Source: Rhodocyclaceae bacterium (GTDB taxonomy: Bacteria > Pseudomonadota > Gammaproteobacteria > Burkholderiales > Rhodocyclaceae). From it: a stretch of 36,842 nt of DNA. Shown here piece after piece: positions 34,760-36,842 of this stretch. The notes below the pieces were generated by a model. It searched no databases. It saw only the letters and a list, made by a program, of their open reading frames with translations, and was not told the origin of the DNA. The stretch covers positions 1-36,842 of the forward strand of contig JARRBR010000023.1 in the NCBI GenBank assembly GCA_029982755.1, read 5' to 3'. How positions within the stretch are numbered: the first letter of the stretch is position 1; every line of letters begins with the position of its first letter. The translations under genes and the position numbers were made by a program.

Positions 34760-35691
34760 GCGCGCAGACGACGACCGGCGGTGTGGCGGAGCGCAAGGTC
34801 CCGCCCACCAGCGTGCGCGGCGCGGCGATGCGCGGCGTGGTGGCGAGGCCGGGACAGGAGGCGGTCGAGGCCAAGGGCTGGCTGCGCGCCCACAAGTGGC
34901 TGCTGCTGCGGCGCGCGTCGCAGCTCGGCATCCTCGCGCTGTTCCTGCTCGGGCCGTGGTTCGGGTGGTGGATCGTCAAGGGCAACCTGTCCTCGAGCCT
35001 GACGCTGGGCGTGCTGCCGCTGACCGACCCCTTCCTCATCGTCCAGCAGCTCGCGGCCGGCCACTGGCCCTACCGCGAGGCGCTGCTCGGCGGCGGCATC
35101 GTGCTCGCCTTCTACCTGCTGTTCGGCGGGCGGCTGTTCTGCTCATGGGTGTGTCCGGTGAACCTCGTCACCGACGCCGCCGCGTGGTTGCGCCGCCGCC
35201 TGGGCCTGAAGGGCGGCAAGGCGCCGGCCGGCAGCACGCGCTACTGGCTGCTCGGCTTCGTGCTGGTGATCGCGGCGGCGACCGGTGCGCTGGCCTGGGA
35301 GTGGGTGAATCCGGTGTCGATGTTCCATCGCGGGCTGATCTTCGGCTTCGGCCTGGCCTGGGGCATCGTCGGCGGCATCTTCTTCTACGACCTGCTGATC
35401 GCCCCGCGCGGCTGGTGCGGCCACCTGTGCCCGCAGGGCGCCTTCTACGCGCTGCTCGGACGCGCATCGGTCGTCAGGGTGTCGGCCGCCAGGCGCAGCG
35501 CCTGCAACGACTGCATGGACTGCTTCGCCGTCTGCCCCGAGCCGCAGGTCATCCGCCCCGCGCTCAAGGGCGTGGGCCAGGACCACCCCCTCATTCTGGA
35601 TGCCGACTGCACCACCTGCGGACGCTGCGTGGATGTGTGCGGCAAGGACGTTTTCCGTATTACGACCCGATTCAACAGGAGCGAGTCATGA
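34756..35691 (+). CDS. napH: Quinol dehydrogenase membrane subunit NapH
   Basis: NapH is an integral inner-membrane protein that oxidises quinol and partners NapG. The 311-residue product has four or more membrane helices, among them [33 protein letters not shown] and [17 protein letters not shown]. The membrane motifs CSWVCPVN and [12 protein letters not shown] are the conserved Cys-rich turns. Two [4Fe-4S] clusters at the C-terminus are in [14 protein letters not shown] and [12 protein letters not shown]. The start overlaps napG and the stop overlaps napB, so translation is coupled through napG-H-B. Confidence 0.94.
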   Translation: MSAQTTTGGVAERKVPPTSVRGAAMRGVVARPGQEAVEAKGWLRAHKWLLLRRASQLGILALFLLGPWFGWWIVKGNLSSSLTLGVLPLTDPFLIVQQLAAGHWPYREALLGGGIVLAFYLLFGGRLFCSWVCPVNLVTDAAAWLRRRLGLKGGKAPAGSTRYWLLGFVLVIAAATGALAWEWVNPVSMFHRGLIFGFGLAWGIVGGIFFYDLLIAPRGWCGHLCPQGAFYALLGRASVVRVSAARRSACNDCMDCFAVCPEPQVIRPALKGVGQDHPLILDADCTTCGRCVDVCGKDVFRITTRFNRSES

Positions 35692-36140
35692 AGAAGCAAA
35701 CCCGAAATCTGGTGCTCGCGCTCGTCGCCGCAGTCGGCTTCGGCGCCATGGTGCCGCCGTCGGTGATGGCGCAGACCGTCAAGAGCATTCGCGGCGCGGA
35801 CGTCGCCGATCAGGAGCTGCAGGTCGGCAACTACAAGCCGATCCCCGATCAGGCGCCGATCGAGCGCGATTACGTGCAGCAGCCGCCGCTGATCCCGCAC
35901 AAGGTCGAAGGCTATGAGGTCACGATCAACTTCAACAAGTGCATGGATTGCCACGCCTGGAGCCGCTACAAGGAGTCGGGGGCGACCAAGGTCAGCCTGA
36001 CCCACTTCAAGGACCGCGACGGCGGCGAACTGTCGAACATCTCGCCGCGGCGCTACTTCTGCATGCAGTGCCATGTGCCGCAGACGGACGCCAAACCGCT
36101 GGTGGCGAACAAATTCCAGCGCGCGGAAGGGCTGCGCTGA
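35688..36140 (+). CDS. napB: Diheme cytochrome c NapB
   Basis: NapB is the small electron-transfer subunit of periplasmic nitrate reductase. The 150-residue precursor has a Sec signal peptide ([20 protein letters not shown] to SVMAQ) and two heme c sites, CMDCH and CMQCH. The segment RDYVQQPPLIPHKVEGYEV and the late ISPRRYFCMQCHVPQTDAKPLVANKF are typical of NapB. It starts inside the napH stop codon and ends 23 bases before napC. Confidence 0.95.
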   Translation: MKKQTRNLVLALVAAVGFGAMVPPSVMAQTVKSIRGADVADQELQVGNYKPIPDQAPIERDYVQQPPLIPHKVEGYEVTINFNKCMDCHAWSRYKESGATKVSLTHFKDRDGGELSNISPRRYFCMQCHVPQTDAKPLVANKFQRAEGLR

Positions 36141-36163
36141 AGCGTCGATAAACGGGGAAAGTC

Positions 36164-36784
36164 ATGACCGACAACAACAAGAGCCTGATGCGGCGCATCC
36201 GCGGTGCAGGCTGGGGCGCCGTCGTGCTGCTCGTCGCCTTGGGCGTGGTCTTCTGGGGGGGCTTCAACTGGGCCCTGGAGATGACCAACACCGAGAAGTT
36301 CTGCATTTCCTGCCACGAGATGGAGGAAAACGTCTTCAAGGAATATCGCAACACCATCCACTATCAGAACCGCACCGGTGTGCGCGCGACCTGCCCGGAC
36401 TGCCACGTGCCCAAGGAGTGGGGGCCGAAGATGATCCGCAAGATCAAGGCCTCGCGCGAGCTGTACGGCAAGGTGATGGGCACCATCGACACGCCGGAGA
36501 AGTTCGCCCAGGAACGTCCGCGCCTGGCGCAGAACGAATGGAACCGCATGAAGGCGAACAACTCGCAGGAGTGCCGCAACTGCCACAACTACGAGTACTT
36601 CGACTACTCGGTGCAGGGCCGCCGTTCCAACCAGATGCACCAGGCCGGCTTCGCGGAAGGCAAGACCTGCATCGACTGCCACAAGGGCATCGCCCACTCG
36701 CTGCCGCCGGTCAAGCAGGACATCGGCGTCGATCGCGGCGGGGTTGCGCCCGAGGTGATGCACCCGCCGGTGCAGAAGAACTGA
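36164..36784 (+). CDS. napC: Tetraheme quinol dehydrogenase NapC
   Basis: NapC belongs to the NapC/NirT family; it is anchored in the inner membrane, oxidises quinol and feeds electrons to NapB. The 206-residue protein has one N-terminal membrane helix (GWGAVVLLVALGVVFWGGFNW) and four heme c sites: CISCH, CPDCH, CRNCH and CIDCH. The Tyr/Met-rich EKFCISCHEMEENVF opening and QRR-type central loop fit the family. It is the last gene of the operon and ends 58 bases before the window edge, with GGGGAAAG as ribosome-binding site. Confidence 0.96.
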   Translation: MTDNNKSLMRRIRGAGWGAVVLLVALGVVFWGGFNWALEMTNTEKFCISCHEMEENVFKEYRNTIHYQNRTGVRATCPDCHVPKEWGPKMIRKIKASRELYGKVMGTIDTPEKFAQERPRLAQNEWNRMKANNSQECRNCHNYEYFDYSVQGRRSNQMHQAGFAEGKTCIDCHKGIAHSLPPVKQDIGVDRGGVAPEVMHPPVQKN

Positions 36785-36842
36785 AGCCCGGACGATACGC
36801 CCGACTCGACTGAAGACGGCCCCGCGGCACGCCGATCCGCTC

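Overview
The window is a GC-rich (coding third positions mostly G/C) chromosomal segment of a betaproteobacterium. The combination yicC-gmk-rpoZ-spoT, a rph-rdgB-hemW block next to a kinase/PP2C pair, a DUF3460 gene and a napFDAGHBC operon beside narXL and a Crp/Fnr gene suggests a denitrifying member of the Rhodocyclales (Thauera/Azoarcus-like). The genus is an inference from gene content; no rRNA is present. No tRNA, CRISPR array or intact transposase was seen.

Region by region. 1-4.2 kb: thiG, trmB, sppA and a PEBP/YbhB-like gene, all forward. 4.2-8.2 kb: REP-type palindromes run directly into an XpaC-like membrane gene, followed by a TelA-family gene, an alpha/beta hydrolase and a frameshifted gene with the signature residues of a halohydrin dehalogenase. 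8.2-11.9 kb is accessory: an orphan HEAGH metallopeptidase (reverse), a lower-GC stretch with a higBA-type toxin-antitoxin pair behind a perfect 31-bp palindromic promoter/operator, a META-domain lipoprotein with a PliG-like periplasmic protein, 25-bp tandem repeats resembling an insertion-sequence end, and a small membrane protein.

12.0-15.5 kb: an SDR gene converges on a reverse-strand acrylate/DMSP module, acuR-acuI-dddY/L. The TetR gene and the acryloyl-CoA reductase gene look intact and share a TAGAC-N5-GTCTA operator. The DMSP-lyase-like cupin gene has lost its start and carries a frameshift. 15.6-20.9 kb (reverse): an OmpA-like protein, hemW, rdgB, rph, a PP2C phosphatase and a Ser/Thr kinase. 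21.0-26.8 kb (forward): yicC, gmk, rpoZ, the (p)ppGpp synthase/hydrolase, DUF3460 and an exonuclease/GIY-YIG fusion.

26.8-36.8 kb is a nitrate respiration locus: a Crp/Fnr regulator (reverse), a divergent NarX-NarL two-component system with a NarL-like 7-2-7 site upstream, and napFDAGHBC, whose promoter carries an FNR-type box placed as in a class II activated promoter. NapC feeds quinol electrons to NapB and then NapA in the periplasm; NapGH form a second quinol route; NapD and NapF assist NapA maturation; NarXL and the Crp/Fnr protein would tie expression to nitrate and oxygen or NO status.

Most noteworthy: two decaying catabolic genes (halohydrin dehalogenase and DMSP lyase), each recognised by catalytic residues and each broken by a small frameshift, and the compact, probably leaderless, autoregulated higBA promoter.
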